Source: Saposhnikovia divaricata (taxonomy: Eukaryota > Streptophyta > Magnoliopsida > Apiales > Apiaceae). Taken from it: a stretch of DNA of 64,000 bases. The stretch is from positions 54,605,881-54,669,880 of the forward strand of contig CM071597.1 in NCBI GenBank assembly GCA_036435485.1. The letters run 5' to 3'. The position numbers were made by a program, and so were the translations under genes. Position 1 is the first letter of the stretch. The number at the start of each line of letters is the position of its first letter. The notes beneath the pieces were generated by a model. The model saw only the letters and a program-made list of their open reading frames with translations, was not told the origin of the DNA and made no database searches. Of the stretch, positions 1 through 12,504 are shown in pieces.

Positions 1-978
1 CGGAAATCCGTTCCGAATGCTTCTATATAGTGTCGTCTCATATTATTATATACTCCCACCAAAACACTATTCATTCTGTATTCTTTACTTGTTCTCTTAG
101 GGTGGTACAATTGTCCGTATTCTCTTTCGATCGTTCCTTATCCTTTTTACGAAACTAATGGATTAATCATTACCGATCTGGATGACATGAGAATATTCTC
201 CTGCTTGAAATTGCCATATCTTATTCCCTTAGAAGATAGATTATTCTTACCTATGTTGTTACCCTTTAGCATTCTTCAAGACATAGAAATAATAAAGTCG
301 AATTCCATTCATTCTTTCCAAATATCAATTATTACATTGTAGCCATAACCACTCCTCAGTGGTTTCCTACCTTCATTCTTAGATCAAATATAATAACATC
401 CCAAAATATCAAATCCTCAAAGTTAATATCCCAATTCTTGGATTATAATAATATTTAATCCACTGTCCGGTCAAATATTATACCGAAAAGAATTTGGAAT
501 TTCTGAATTCCGATCGTCTCTGCATTCACTTATTTCCTCCGCGTATTACTAATATGACTTCGAAACATCCATATCACGTCCCGTACATAGGGTGGAGTGA
601 AAAGTTTTCCAACTTACAAAATCACTATTCATCCACCAAATTACTATACACGTACAGGAAATACTATGCACGTACGGGAAATACTATGCACGTATGGGAA
701 ACACTATGCACGTACTCATTTCCCTTCAAGGATCCATTAGCTCCTTCCTGGATGGTAGATTATTCTTATCTAGGTCCTCAACCATCGAATTATTCTATTC
801 TGACAATATACCAATGCATCAGGATCATTGTCCAAAGCAATATCCATTCATTACAATCATTGTTCTTTGAAACCACCATTCATAAGAGCTGGTGACCTTG
901 TTGTCGGAATCATTGTTCCTCATTTTATCATTACTTAATAAAAAGTTTTAATTATATCCAAAATTTGGGGTTCTTACA
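1..978 (+). repeat. Right end of a long Gypsy-type LTR (partial)
   Basis: This stretch matches 37885-38882 almost base for base and ends in the same TTCTTACA terminus, so it is the last part of a second copy of the 5.1 kb LTR at 33781-38882. The two copies differ in length by one 20 bp unit of an internal minisatellite (three units at 651-710 here, four in the other copy). The LTR ends at 978 and is followed directly by CACTA subterminal repeats, so it was inserted into the CACTA element. Its left part, and whether it is a solo LTR or the 3' LTR of a full element, lie outside the window. The 133-codon ORF at 494 runs through the minisatellite and is not a credible gene. Confidence 0.85.
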
Positions 979-1545
979 TTTTGCAACAAAATTTAGCAAC
1001 AGAATGCTTTCCGTTGTAAATTGCCGACGGAATAGCAACAATAAACTAGTCAACACAGTTTTCTACAACAAGGTAACGGATTAGTGACAAATATTTAGCA
1101 ACGGAATATTTTCGTCGACAACGAAGGCACGAAAACATCCTGCCCTATTCTTCTAACACACTTGCGATGGAAAACATTCTGTCAGGAATATGTTAACGGT
1201 TTAACAACGGATTTAGTGACGGATTATAGCGACGGAATGCTTCCGTAGCTAAGGGAAATGCCACATTATCCCCTAACTTACGTGCGACGAAATTGCAATG
1301 GAATAAATTTTCAAGCGGATTAATGACTGAAATTTTGCAATGGACTTGCAACGGCCACTGTTAGCGACGACTTTGCAACGGTAACCTTTAGTAACGGTTT
1401 TGCAACCAAATCTAGCAACGGAATAGCAACGGTATTCTATTGGTAAAAAAGTCAAACTTTTTAATTTCCGTTGCTAATCCGAAGCCATTGTAGATCGGTC
1501 ATTTCTGATTTCCGTCCCTAAGTCGTTGGTAGTTACAAACATTTA
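979..1545. repeat. Left subterminal repeat array of the CACTA element
   Basis: Many copies of short motifs such as TAGCAACGGA, TTGCAACGG and GCGACGGA in both orientations, spaced about 15-40 bp. The same motif family fills 7505-8031. In CACTA elements such arrays bind the transposase; that function is inferred here from position and motif density. Confidence 0.75.
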
Positions 1546-1946
1546 ACTTAAGGCAGTAGCTCTTCTGCCATTTTTTCTTTCGCACATATCCTATATCTTC
1601 TTTCATTTTTTCTTTTCTCTCCAAAATCAAATCCTTTTCTATCTATATCTTTCCTATTATTCCACCAAATAACACAACTTTGTTCCATATTTTAAGGTTA
1701 GTTCACTTTTATTGTTTTATAATTCCATTTTTAAAGTGCTAATCATGTTTAATAATGAAATACTACCTTGTTAATTTATTTGTAAGCATTTTCTCATTAT
1801 GTAGACATTGTTGCATAAGTAATCTCAAATGTTTGTAGTCTTAGTAAAGTTAGCTTATTTATAAAGATTGTTTGTATCTTATTTGTGATAATTCTAATTT
1901 ATTTTGATAATAATATATCTTTTGTAGATTGTTGATAACATAAATA

Positions 1947-4900
1947 TGGATAATAATAGATCTTGGATGTATCAAAGATTGGATAATGGAGGGCCTCTTA
2001 ATCATGCTTTTGTTGTTGGATTAGACGAATTTATATAACAAGCTATATCTCAAGAATCTTCTATGAATGGGACAAACATACAATGTCCTTGTAGTAAATG
2101 CTAGCATGGAAGATTTTGGGATGCGAAAATGGTAAAATTGCATTTGTTGAAAAAATGATTTGTTAATGATTATTATGTGTGCAATCGACATGGGGAGCCA
2201 TATATTTCAAGAGAAAGTGTCGGGCAATCCTCAAGTAGTTATTCTAATACTTTTCGGGAAAGAGATGAGAATAATCAAATGTATAATATGGTGATGGATG
2301 CTGCCGGTCCAAATTTTAATCCACATTCAGAAGAGATGCCGAATCAAAAAGCACAAAAGTTGTATGATATATTACATTCTTCGGAGCGGGAGTTGTACGA
2401 TCATTGTGACACTTCTCAGTTATCTGTCATGGCTCGAATGTTGAGTTTAAAATTTGATCATCATTGGTCAGAAGCAGCTTATGATCAGACATCACAATTC
2501 ATAAAAAGTATCTTGCCTGAAGACAATACTTTTTTGGTAGTTTCTATGATACAAAGAAACATATGGAAGGATTGGGTCTTCCTTCGGTGAAAATTGATTG
2601 TTGTGTTAATGAATGCATGATATATTGGGGTGAAGATGAGCATATGGAGTTATGTAAATTTTGTGAGCAACCCAGGTACAAAACTAGAGTCAACAGATCC
2701 ACCTGAGAGAAAAAGAAAGTGGCTGTTAAAAGGATGATATACTTTCCAATAGCCCCAAGATTACAGAGATTATATGCATCACCTGCCACCGCGAGCCATA
2801 TGAGATGGCATGCCGAACATTATCAAGAAGAAGATGTGATGCGACATTGTTCAGATTCAGAGGAGTGGCGACAATTTGATAGAGCACACCCTTCATTTTC
2901 TGTAGAGACAAGAAATGTTAGGCTCGGGCTTTCTGCTGATGGATTTCAACCATTTGGTCAATCAGGTAGTCAATATTCTTCTTGGCTAATCATAGTGACC
3001 CCGTATAATTTGCCACCATGGATGTGTTTGAAAGAACCATACATGTTTTTTTCTGTACTTGTGCCTGGTCCAAAAAATCCAAAGTAGAAGATAGATGTTT
3101 ATCTCCAACCGTTAATTGTTGAGTTAAAAATGTTGTGGGAAGTTGGATTTGAGACATGGGATATTTCTTTGAAACAAAATTTTCAAATGAGAGCTGCATT
3201 GATGTGGACTGTCAGTGACTTTCCTGCTATGTCGATGTTATCTGGATGGACAACTGCTGGTCATTTAGCTTGTCCACATTGTGTTCACGATCATGATGCT
3301 TATAATCTTTCGCATGGTGGAAAGCCAACATGGTTTGATAATCACCGAAAGCTTCTACCTTCTAATCATCCCTTTCGAAAGAATAAAAAATTGGTTTACC
3401 AAGGGAAAGACAGTGTCAGAAATAGCCCCACCTATACGAACAGGTGAAGATGTATTGCTAGAGATTAAGTCACTTGGGTTGATGAAAATTACTGAAGTGG
3501 GAAGTGAGGAACACAATGCTAAAATCATCAAGACTTATAAATGTGGATGGAAAAAATGAAGTATCTTCTGGGATTTGCCATATTGGAGGACATTATCTAT
3601 TAGACATAATCTTGATGTTATGCATATTGAAAAGAATGTGTTTGAAAATATTTTCAACACCATCATGGCCATCAAAGGTAAAACCAAAGATAATGCGAAA
3701 GCAAGAGCTGATATTGCATCCATTTGTCGAAGACCCGAGTTAGCATTTGATGAATTAACACGAAAGTATCCAAAAGCATGCTATAGTTTAGACAAGAAAG
3801 GCAAAGAAGCAGTATGTCATTGGTTGAAGGATTTGAAATTTCCAGATGGATATGTGTCAAACATGGGTCGTTGCATCGACATGAAAAAATACAAGTTATT
3901 TGGAATGAAAAGTCATGATTGTCATGTGTTCATGCAAAGACTTATCCCGATTGCTTTTTGAGAATTGTTGCCTACTAGTGTTTGGGAATGTTTGACCGAA
4001 TTGAGCCTTTTTTTCAAAGACCTCACTTCTGCTACTTTGAAGGTCAGTGAAATGCGTAGACTTGAAGAACAGATTCCGGTCATACTTTGCAAGTTAGAGC
4101 GTATATTTCCACCTGCATTATTTGATTCAATGGAACATCTTTTGGTACATCTCCCCTACGAGGCACGAATCGCAGGTCCTGTACAGTATCGATGGATGTA
4201 CCTCTTTGAGCGGTTTTTACGCCACTTGAAAAATAATGTGAAAAATAAAGCTCGGGTGGAAGGATCCATATGCAATGCTTTTTTGGTTGAAGAAGCTTCG
4301 ACTTTTTGTTCACACTACTTCGAACAACATGTTCAAACTTCTGAGTTGGACAATAGGATTGGAAAGGATGTATGGTTGAGTTGGATTGAGGACTGGAAAA
4401 CCCCAGATTGTCAAGCAAAATCAAAAAGAAAGAGGGAGAATCGTAAGGGTGGAGTTGACCAGGAGAGATACCCTCTGACACACACTAGTGGTTCAGCTTC
4501 TGGCCGAACAGTTGCAGCTCGTTTGGTAAGTTAGTACATGCATTATTCTACAGATTATAAAATTAATGGCTAAATAATTGTATTTCATATTTTAATTTGT
4601 TGTGATGTTTTATGCAGGCAAGAGAATGGCAAAGAGATCCTGACGCAATTGAGATGTTTGAGTATTTGCACACAAAGAAGCACGATAGAGTAACATATAT
4701 TAATCCGAAAGATGCAAAAGTAGCTGTAAGTATACAACACTTTTGTCATTTAAATTTAATTATGATTTGTTTTATGAACCGTGTATTTGCGTAATGGTCC
4801 CCATCACTTGTATCTGTTTGTGTAAGGTAAAATGTATATTATGGTTGAGTGGTGCAAAGTACCGTCCATTCAGTTAACAGTTCAGATTAAAATCTGAAAA

Positions 4901-6244
4901 TTTTAAGTATTGTAGTTAATATAATTTAAAATAACAGCAATGGACGTTTCAAATATCTGTTGGGTACTAGATAGTGGACTTTATTAGTTGTCTTTAGAAA
5001 AATGATTTCATCAAAAATAAATCACCTGGTTTTAGGTTAGTTAATACATCTAATAATGTGCCTAAGTTCTAAAATTTAGTATATGCAAATAAGTTAAAGA
5101 AGGTTAAGTAAAGTAATGGTCAAATGCTTGCTGTTAACCGAGGTATATTGTTTTCCGTTTCTCGTTGGAATTCTATGTTTTTTATTTTATAAATGTCTTG
5201 GTTTAAAGAAATATTGGATGATAGCCTAATGGTTAATTTTATCGAAATTAAATAATCTTAGTATTAATTTATGGAGATTGCCTTAGGAAAAACTTTTTTT
5301 ATATGGTTCTATACATGATCTTGAATGATAATTTGGCGTAATGTTATAATTTGGATGTTATCATATTTTATATGGTAAATACTTACAATAAATATGCAAA
5401 CTCAAAGGTATCAGGTAATTTTTTTTACCTGTGCAACAACAATCTTGATAAACTGGGCAGCCTTTATTTCTTTATGGTGAAGGTAAGTACCCTGGAATTA
5501 GAAAACACACCATATTTGCACAAAAAATAGCAGAATACTTAATTAAATTTGCACAGTAAAAGACTACATTAGATACATTGATGGATTGAATAAAACCCTG
5601 TAGTATAGATCTTATTTTCTAACCAGCTGGTAGAGAGAGCTAAAAAAGGAGACAGATGGAGGCAATATAAATGGTTGCACAAGTTATGCGGTTCTTTTTT
5701 GTATTCCCAAAAGGCAGACATGTGACATCTTACAAATTTAGTTTGCATCATAAGTGCATTACTGGAATTAAAATAATTGAAGGACAATTTTAAATTATAT
5801 GTTAACATTTACATGCTTTATTTTGTTGATGTTGTGTTAGTGATATGCTGATATGATATCTACCTTGGGTGTTTATGCTGATATGACTTAATTTATTCTA
5901 CACAGGAAACAATTAAGGCTCTCCGCGCTGAGCGCTCTCAGGCTGTTGATGGATCATCACTACCTCAACCGGTTGATGAAAATAAATTATATTATGATGC
6001 AGTTGGTGGTCGCAACAACAGGAATAAGATATATGGCATTGGCTCAACACAAAAAATATTTTATGGACCAAATAGCAGCAACATCACTAAATTCAGTAGC
6101 GCGCTCCCCAACAGTCAAGATTATCAGAGGCTAGATACCGAGCTCAAAGATATGAAAGAACAACTTAAAGAGATGGATGAAATGAATCAGCGAATGAGGG
6201 AGATGGAGAGCCTTTTAGCACGAGTGCTTGATACTCAGAATTAG
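1947..6244 (+). pseudogene. TNP2-like CACTA transposase, broken
   Basis: The coding parts resemble plant En/Spm transposases in the usual order. From 1947 there is a Transpos_assoc-like start (MDNNRSWMYQRL, then a CPCSKC motif) with in-frame stops at about 2037 and 2101. About 2570-3400 is a Transposase_21/TNP2-like core (ALMWTVSDFPAMSMLSGW, then LACPHC). About 3965-4525 resembles DUF4218 (QYRWMYLFERFLRHLKNN). After a GT donor at 4526 come a 36-codon exon at 4618-4725 and a last exon at 5906-6244 ending in TAG, both like the C-terminal domain of Ptta/En/Spm transposases (YYDAVGG, then a heptad-like Met/Glu/Lys tail). The downstream exons keep clean splice sites and open frames, whereas the 5' two-thirds has several stops and frame changes. 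It is a pseudogene; family assignment is confident, exact exon limits upstream of 3965 are not. Confidence 0.8.
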
Positions 6245-7504
6245 AAGGCTGCAAGCTTTGAGGTGAGTTAGATTCGTCAAATTCTTTAAATTGGTTTGAT
6301 TATTTAATTATGTGTTTGATTTATTGGTTGCAAACATGTCTGATGAGTGATGACTGATGTTGTGATTAAGTAACATAACAAAAGCCTAATTCAAGAGTGG
6401 TCACTATATGGGATTTTTAAAGGTTTTAATATGCACATATGCTACTATTGCAAATCAGAAGTGTGTATATGCAGTCATGTGGTTGTAAAATATGGTTATA
6501 AAATTTTCTGAATTTTAGAATTTTATAGGTGTAAGTGTTATGTCTATATGCAATATGTTAGATTTGTGTCATTAAGAATTGTACAAGGGTGAACCAAAAT
6601 GTTTTTTAGGAGTACTTCTATAATTTAAAGTCTATATGTTTGTGGGATTCTGTTTTGCGGTTAGTGACAATCGATTAATTCGATTGATTGATCCTTAGTG
6701 CAAAATTCGATAAATTTTGCATGTGGCTGGATAGCTTTTTTGAATGGTGATTTCTTAGGGTTGATATTTGCAAAGAAGTGATAATTCTTGTTCTTATATA
6801 AGCTCCTGGAGTAGAATGTTAAATGTGTCCAGAATTAAAAATCTGTTTGCTAAATGTTATACTATTGCTGAAGTTTTATAGATATAGCAAGCGACATTTT
6901 TAGAATGATTAGCAGGGAAATTGGAAATTCTGCATCCCATATACCCATAAAGAGTGAAACATATTTTCTGAAATAAGCTTTTCGGCTTTGGCCTGTAAAA
7001 AATTTAGGAAAAAACTTTTTGCCTATCTCGGTATTTTAAAATGGACCAGCCAAAGACAACTACTGCAATTGTAGTTTAATTTATCATTTGTGTCATGTTA
7101 CTAGTGTGCCTTTAGTTGCATGAATGTAGACATCATCGTTGATCACTTTATTCTTTAAAAATGCAGAAAATTGGAAAATGGAAGTGTGCTTCATTGCTGG
7201 TGTAGCGCCGGATGTAACCGATCATGTTCTAACTATTAGCTTGTAAGAAGTATGAAGAACTTAGTTTGCACTCTTTTTATTGTTCTTTGTTGTGTAAACT
7301 GAAGCTAGAATTTTAGCAAGTATGTATCAAGAACTTGGTTTGTACCCCTTTTGCTATTTTCTAATGTGTAAGCTTAAGCCATATTTTTGGCAAAAGTGTT
7401 GAAGTTAAAATTTCTTGTTTTACTTTTGGTGCACTTCTAGTTTGTGATTACTTTAGATTAAATTTGAGAAGAGAACAAGCATATATAGAAAATGTGCAAT
7501 TGCA
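6245..7504. other. Non-coding 3' part of the CACTA element
   Basis: AT-rich sequence between the transposase stop and the right subterminal array. I see no long ORF, RNA gene or repeat beyond a weak local duplication around 7250-7400 (two GTATG.AGAACTT.GTTTG stretches). Confidence 0.6.
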
Positions 7505-8031
7505 TTTCTGAATTGTTGGTAATTACCAACAGAGTCCCGTCGTTAGCAGCATTTTAAAAATGTGGAATGTGCGTAATTGCATTGCTGAACCGTTGCTAGT
7601 TACCAACGGAATTGAGACGAAGTTAATCTGTAAAGAAAATTCGGTTATAAAGTCGTTGGCATTTAACAACGGAAATCCGTTGCCAATGAGTTGCGTGAGT
7701 ATGGTCAATCCAACATGATTCCATTATCAGGTTGTTGCACATCCGTTGCTACAATGGCAACGGAATTTTTATCCGTTGGCATTTAGCAACGGAATTCCGT
7801 CGCTAAGGAGCTGTATGAGTATGGTCACTCAAACAAGATTCCATTATCATGTTGTTGCAAGGCCGTTGCTAAACCGGCAACGGTATTTAAATTCCGTCGC
7901 TAAGCCTTCCCTACATCATTTATTGCGACAAACATTTCCGTCGCCAATTTCCGTCGTTAGTCGATTTAGCTACGGAATCCAGACTTTGCCGACGGAATTT
8001 TTCGTCACCAAAATCGGGATTTCTTGTAGTG
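7505..8031. repeat. Right subterminal repeats and terminal CACTA of the transposon
   Basis: Dense CCGTTGCTA/TAGCAACGG motifs. Two tandem units of about 120 bp (about 7650-7773 and 7774-7895) each contain CGTTGGCATTTA.CAACGGAA, GAGTATGGTCA and GATTCCATTATCA. The array ends in the terminus GGATTTCTTGTAGTG at 8017-8031, the inverted CACTACAAGAAATCC end diagnostic of this superfamily. Confidence 0.85.
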
Positions 8032-8119
8032 TGTAGTAATCACAGAAGGGGTAAAACTCAACTTCTTAATAAACATTAGTCTGTAATCTAATGTTTCTTC
8101 TTAATGTTTTCTTCATCAG

Positions 8120-8251
8120 GGAGGAAACATTTTTCGCGTGACAAGGACTAGAGTGAATAAAGGAGATAGTAGGCTTACAATGGGATATGGAATCTGGGAA
8201 CACTGGGACAATGATTTGATCGTCGATACTGTATATGCTCAAGAACAGGAG
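8120..8251 (+). other. Exon-like fragment, 44 codons, product not recognised
   Basis: An open stretch of exactly 44 codons lies between an acceptor (CTTCATCAG, AG at 8118-8119) and a strong donor (GAG|GTAAGA at 8251/8252). The peptide includes RTRVNKGDSRLTMGYG and IWEHWDND. The other two frames are closed by stops, which supports coding ancestry. There is a faint similarity to part of a NAC DNA-binding domain, too weak to name it. It starts 89 bp after the CACTA terminus and is followed by retroelement sequence, so it is probably a relic exon of a host gene broken by insertions. I see no partner exons. Confidence 0.35.
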
Positions 8252-8630
8252 GTAAGAATTTATTTAGAAAAAGCAATCCTTTGTCCTGGAACTAATGCAT
8301 ATATAATATATACACTGATTCTTAATGACTGATTCAGTTACCTAGTTAGTTGTATTAATAAATGTACAATCATCATACACGTCCATGCATGACATTCATG
8401 ATGAAAACATAACAAATTACTGCTTCATGCTGACTATATCATTACTCCTGTTAAAATACTGCCTTGAATCTGTGTACTATTCTGTTTTTCAGCAGAATAA
8501 GGCAGCGCGCCCGCGCCGTGCCATCTTTCCAGAATTAATTCTTTCCAGAATTAATTTTCTGTTCTGTTTTGGTAATTGCTTTGCTTTGGGTCCAAGTCTT
8601 CCGATCCTTCTGTAACCGCTTAGAGAGTAT
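8252..8630. other. Spacer leading into Copia LTR sequence
   Basis: AT-rich, no supported gene. A GC-rich spot (GCAGCGCGCCCGCGCCGTGCC) lies near 8502-8522, and ATTAATTCTTTCCAGAATTAATT around 8534-8556 is a small imperfect palindrome. The start of the Copia LTR is probably in this stretch, but no second intact LTR is available to fix the border. Confidence 0.4.
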
Positions 8631-11244
8631 TATATAAACTCTCTAAGGCATAGCCTAGCATAGATGTCTGAAATCTGAGTCGAAAAATCTGAGTCTGTAA
8701 GTCTGTAATCTGAATCATATCTGTCATCAATTAAGTCTGTCAGATCTAAAGTCAATTAGATCTGAATCTGAATCTGTATTCTGTAATATGTATCCTCAAG
8801 ATCAATAAAGTTTTCTCTTCTTCCAATCTGTATTTTTCCTTTACGTTTATTATAATCTCTTTTGTGCTTCCGTTATAACAGACTGGTATCAGAGCTTGGT
8901 TTTCGAAGAGCTATGTCTGGATTTGGTGGTATTAACATGAAGGTCGACAAATTTACTGGGTGGAATAGTTTCAGTCTGTGGCAGATCAAGATGCGTGCTT
9001 TGTTAAAGCAACAGGGGCTCTGGGCACCGTTGAACAAGAAATCGGCTGCTGCTTCTACAAGCGCTGAGATGGCCATTCTGGAAGAAAAGGCACATTCAAC
9101 AATTCTGTTGTGTCTTGCAGATGATATTATTACTGAAATCACGGAGGAAGATACTGCGTCTGGTCTGTGGTTGAAGCTTGAAAGTCTCTACATGACGAAG
9201 TCTTTAACAAACAAGTTGTTGTTGAAGCAACGTCTGTTCATTCTGCGAATGCAGGAAGGTATGCCTCTTCGAGATCACTTAGATCAGTTAAACACAATTT
9301 TATTACAATTACGTAATATTGATGTTAAAGTTGAATATGAGGATGCTGCTTTGATTCTGTTAGTTTCTTTACCACTATCGTATGATAATTTTGTGCAATC
9401 GTTTATTGTTGGTAAAGATACTATTTATCTAGAGGAGGTTAGATCTGCTCTCCATACTAGAGAGTTGTGCCATAAGGCGGCTGGTATAGGTGCAGATAAT
9501 CAAGATGTTGGATTAATAGCCAGTGAGAGTAATGGACATGGAAAGTCGGGGAAGAAACTAGTTCCTAAGGGTCCAAAACCTAATGATATCTGTAATTACT
9601 GTAAAGAGAAGGGACACTGGAAATCTGACTGTCCCAAGAAAAAGAATCAACAGGATAAATTGACAGATACTGCTGTTGTAGCTGATATCAATTCTGAAGA
9701 AGATATTGCTCTTGTTGCTGCTGATCACACGCATCACTCTGAAGTGTGGATTCTTGATTCTGGAGCGTCTCACCATATATGTCCGCGCAGGGAGTGGTTT
9801 ACAACCTATGAGCAAGTAGACGGTAGCAATATTTCAATGGTTAACAGTTTTGCTTGTGAGACGGTTGGAATAGGCTCGATTAAAATTCGGACACATGATG
9901 GTAAATTCTGCACATTGAATGATGTTAGGCATGTTCCACTTATATAAACTCTCTAAGGCATAGCCTAGCATAGATGTCTGAAATCTGAGTCGAAAAATCT
10001 GAGTCTGTAAGTCTGTAATCTGAATCATATCTGTTATCAATTAAGTCTGTCAGATCTAAAGTCAATTAGATCTGAATCTGTATTCTGTAATCTGTATCCT
10101 CAAGATCAATAAAGTTTTCTCTTCTACCAATCTGTGTTTTTCCTTTACGTTTATTATAATCTCTTTTGTGCTTCCGTTATAACAAACTGGTATCAGAGCT
10201 TGGTTTTCAGAGAGTTGTGTCTGGATCTGGTGGTATTAACGTGAAGGTCGACAAATTTACTGGGCGGAATAGTTTCAGTCTCTGGCAGATCAAGATGCGT
10301 GCTTTGTTAAAGCAACAGGGGCTCTGGGCACCGTTGAACAAGAAATCGGCTGCTGCTTCTACAAGCGCTGAGATGGACATTCTGGAAGAAAAGGCACATT
10401 CAACAATTCTGTTGTGTCTTACAGATGATATTATTACTGAAATTGCGGAGGAGGATACCGCGTCTGGTCTGTGGTTGAAGCTTGAAAGTCTCTACATGAC
10501 GAAGTATTTAACAAACAAGTTGTTGCTGAAGCAACGTCTGTTCAGTCTGCAAATGCAGGAAGGTATGCCTCTTCGAGATCACTTAGATCAGTTAAACACA
10601 ATTTTATTAGAATTGCGTAATATTGATGTTAAAGTTGAAGATGAGGATGCTGCTTTGATTCTGTTAGTTTCTTTACCACTATCGTATGAGAATTTTGTGT
10701 AATCGTTTATTGTTGGTAAAGATACTATTTCTCTAGAGGAGGTTAGATCTGCTCTCCATACTAGAGAGTTGCGCCATAAGGCGGCTGGTACAGGTGCAGA
10801 TAATCAGGCTGTTGGATTAATAGCCAGTGAGAGTAATGGACATGGAAAGTCGGGGAAGAAACCAGTTCCTAAGGGTCCAAAACCTAATGATATCTGTAAT
10901 TACTGTAAAGAGAAGGGACACTGGAAATCTGACTGTCCCAAGAAAAAGAATCAACAAGATAAATTGACAGATACTGCTGTTGTAGCTGATATCAATTCTG
11001 AAGAAGATATTGCTCTTGTTGCTGCTGATCACACGCATTACTCTGATGTGTGGATTCTTGATTCTGGAGTGTCTCACCATATATGTCCGCGTAGGGAGTG
11101 GTTTACAACCTATGAGCAAGTAGACGGTGGCAATATTTCTATGGCTAACAGTTTTGCTTATGAGACGGTTGTAATAGGCTCGATTAAAATTCGTACACAT
11201 GATGGTAAATTCTGCACATTGAATGATGTTAGGCATGTTCCACT
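8631..11244 (+). repeat. Tandem duplication of Copia LTR end + gag-protease
   Basis: Copy 1 (8631-9940) and copy 2 (9941-11244) begin with the same TATATAAACTCTCTAAGG and break at the same point, just after GTTCCACT, inside the protease region. Each has an LTR tail rich in TCTGAATCTG/TCTGT motifs ending in TTATAACA (8880 and 10184), an initiator-tRNA primer site TGGTATCAGAGC (8884 and 10188) and a Tork/Tnt1-type gag. The copies differ by a few substitutions and small indels. No integrase, reverse transcriptase or matching 3' LTR follows, so this is a truncated element duplicated head to tail. Confidence 0.85.
8913..9947 (+). pseudogene. Gag-protease fragment of a Tork/Tnt1-like Copia element, copy 1
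   Basis: ATG at 8913, shortly after the primer site. The product (about 344 residues) looks like a Tnt1/Tork gag: N-terminal KVDKFTG.NSFSLWQIKMR, the retrotran_gag motif LWLKLESLYMTK, then a CCHC zinc knuckle (CNYCKEKGHWKSDC, about 9595-9636) and the aspartic protease active site (LDSGASHHIC, about 9753-9782). The frame is open throughout but is cut at the duplication border, where it runs into LTR sequence and stops at 9945. In intact relatives this is the start of a single Gag-Pol polyprotein of about 1300 residues, so most of Pol is missing. Confidence 0.85.
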
Positions 11245-11254
11245 AATGCATTGA
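10218..11254 (+). pseudogene. Gag-protease fragment of the same Copia element, copy 2
   Basis: Second tandem copy of the gag-protease stretch. The start codon is lost (GTG at 10218 where copy 1 has ATG). A TAA at 10700-10702 replaces the Gln codon of copy 1. The zinc knuckle CNYCKEKGHWKSDC is intact, but the protease motif has changed from DSGAS to DSGVS. The frame ends at 11252-11254, just past the duplication border. Non-functional. Confidence 0.85.
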
Positions 11255-12411
11255 GAGAGGGTCAATTCTTCCCTGGTTCTTTGATCCATTGTTTCAATTA
11301 AAGACCCCTGCAATGTATAAGGACTTTTATATAATGATTAACTATTGATCCAATGTGATACACTCATTTCATAAGGGTACTTACAAACCTACTAAACAGC
11401 AAACACATATAATCGAAAATGTGTGCCTCTGCGGGGCCTCTTATTCAGAATGTCACAAGCTACTAAACTCCTAATATACCTAAGAATTAAAAACATTATC
11501 AAATCAGCAAAGATATAAACAGAGTTCAAATCGACTGATAGTATCATATCGTAAATACGCATGCAGTTGATGAAACACAAAATTACACTCGAACAAAACA
11601 GTTAGCGAGTGCAAAAGATCAATACGCAACTGAATTTTATCCGTATTTGTTCCTTATCTTCTGTTAATCCTTCTCTACATATTCAATTCAAATCACACTC
11701 AAACAATCACTTTATGCTACAAGTCTACACAAAACGCATTAACAAACATACATATTGCACATTCTATAACAAAAGCTCTCCTCTGAATTTCATCTCTATC
11801 TCTACATCACAGCCAAATCTTCATATATACATACACAAATTAAAAAGCTACTGTATCAAATCGGTACGGAACAGAATTTCATCACAATTTTATTCCTCAT
11901 ATTGTACTTAATCATTCTCTATAGATTCAATTCAAACACACATAATCAATCAGCCTATCCTACAAATCTACACATATAGATACATTAAACACATAAATGG
12001 ACATACATACATACTTTCTCATTCTATAACAAAAGCTCTCATCTCAGTTTGGTATCTATCTCTACATTAGTACCAATTTTGCAAAGATACATACATAAAA
12101 CACATAAATTCACTTACAAATTTTATTCGGTTTTGTAAAACTCTTGCCGGAGCTCCGGTTCAACCTACAATAGTCGTGAATTTGCCCCTGCGGGGCCAGC
12201 AAACTGAAGGAGAAGATTCGAGCCGCGTGAATCGAAAGTTGGAGTTACGAGTGAATGAGAGGGGGGGTGTTTGGTTCAGTTATAATAGATATACAGTATT
12301 TTTAAAATTAACAAAAGTAGGTGTAGTACCGCCAGAATTAGTGATAGTTGGGCTATATATTTTTAAAAGCCCAAAACTTAAGATGGGTAGAAATAAAATT
12401 ATCCCTTAAAA

Positions 12412-12504
12412 AAATTTAAAAAATAAGTTATAAAACTATACTTTATATATACCTTAAAATACGTGCTAATCTGTAAAAAAAATGAGAGACAGAGGGAATA
12501 GTAG
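12412..12504. mobile_element. Stowaway-like MITE fragment (possible)
   Basis: Contains AAAATAAGTTATAAAACT...TACCTTAAAATACGTG and ends in GAGACAGAGGGAATAGTA, the reverse of the TACTnCCTCTGTCTC-type ends common in plant Stowaway MITEs. It shares its interior with 12886-13030. The left end is not clear. Confidence 0.4.

Larger units (their letters stand above)
979..8031 (+). mobile_element. CACTA (En/Spm) DNA transposon, decayed, left end missing
   Basis: The right terminus reads GGATTTCTTGTAGTG, the reverse complement of the classic CACTACAAGAAATCC CACTA terminus. Both ends carry dense subterminal repeats built on GCAACGG/CCGTTGC, the kind of array bound by CACTA transposases. A broken TNP2-type transposase gene lies between them in the + direction. 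The left terminus was displaced by the LTR insertion ending at 978 and is not in the window. The transposase has many stops, so the element cannot move by itself. Confidence 0.85.

Noticed and set aside
494..895. 133-codon ORF in the long LTR, partly repeated at 38379
   Set aside because: It crosses the 20 bp minisatellite, changes frame with unit number (20 is not a multiple of 3) and resembles no known protein.
3281..3559. Overlapping ORFs in the CACTA transposase core as separate genes
   Set aside because: They are frames of one frame-shifted transposase gene.
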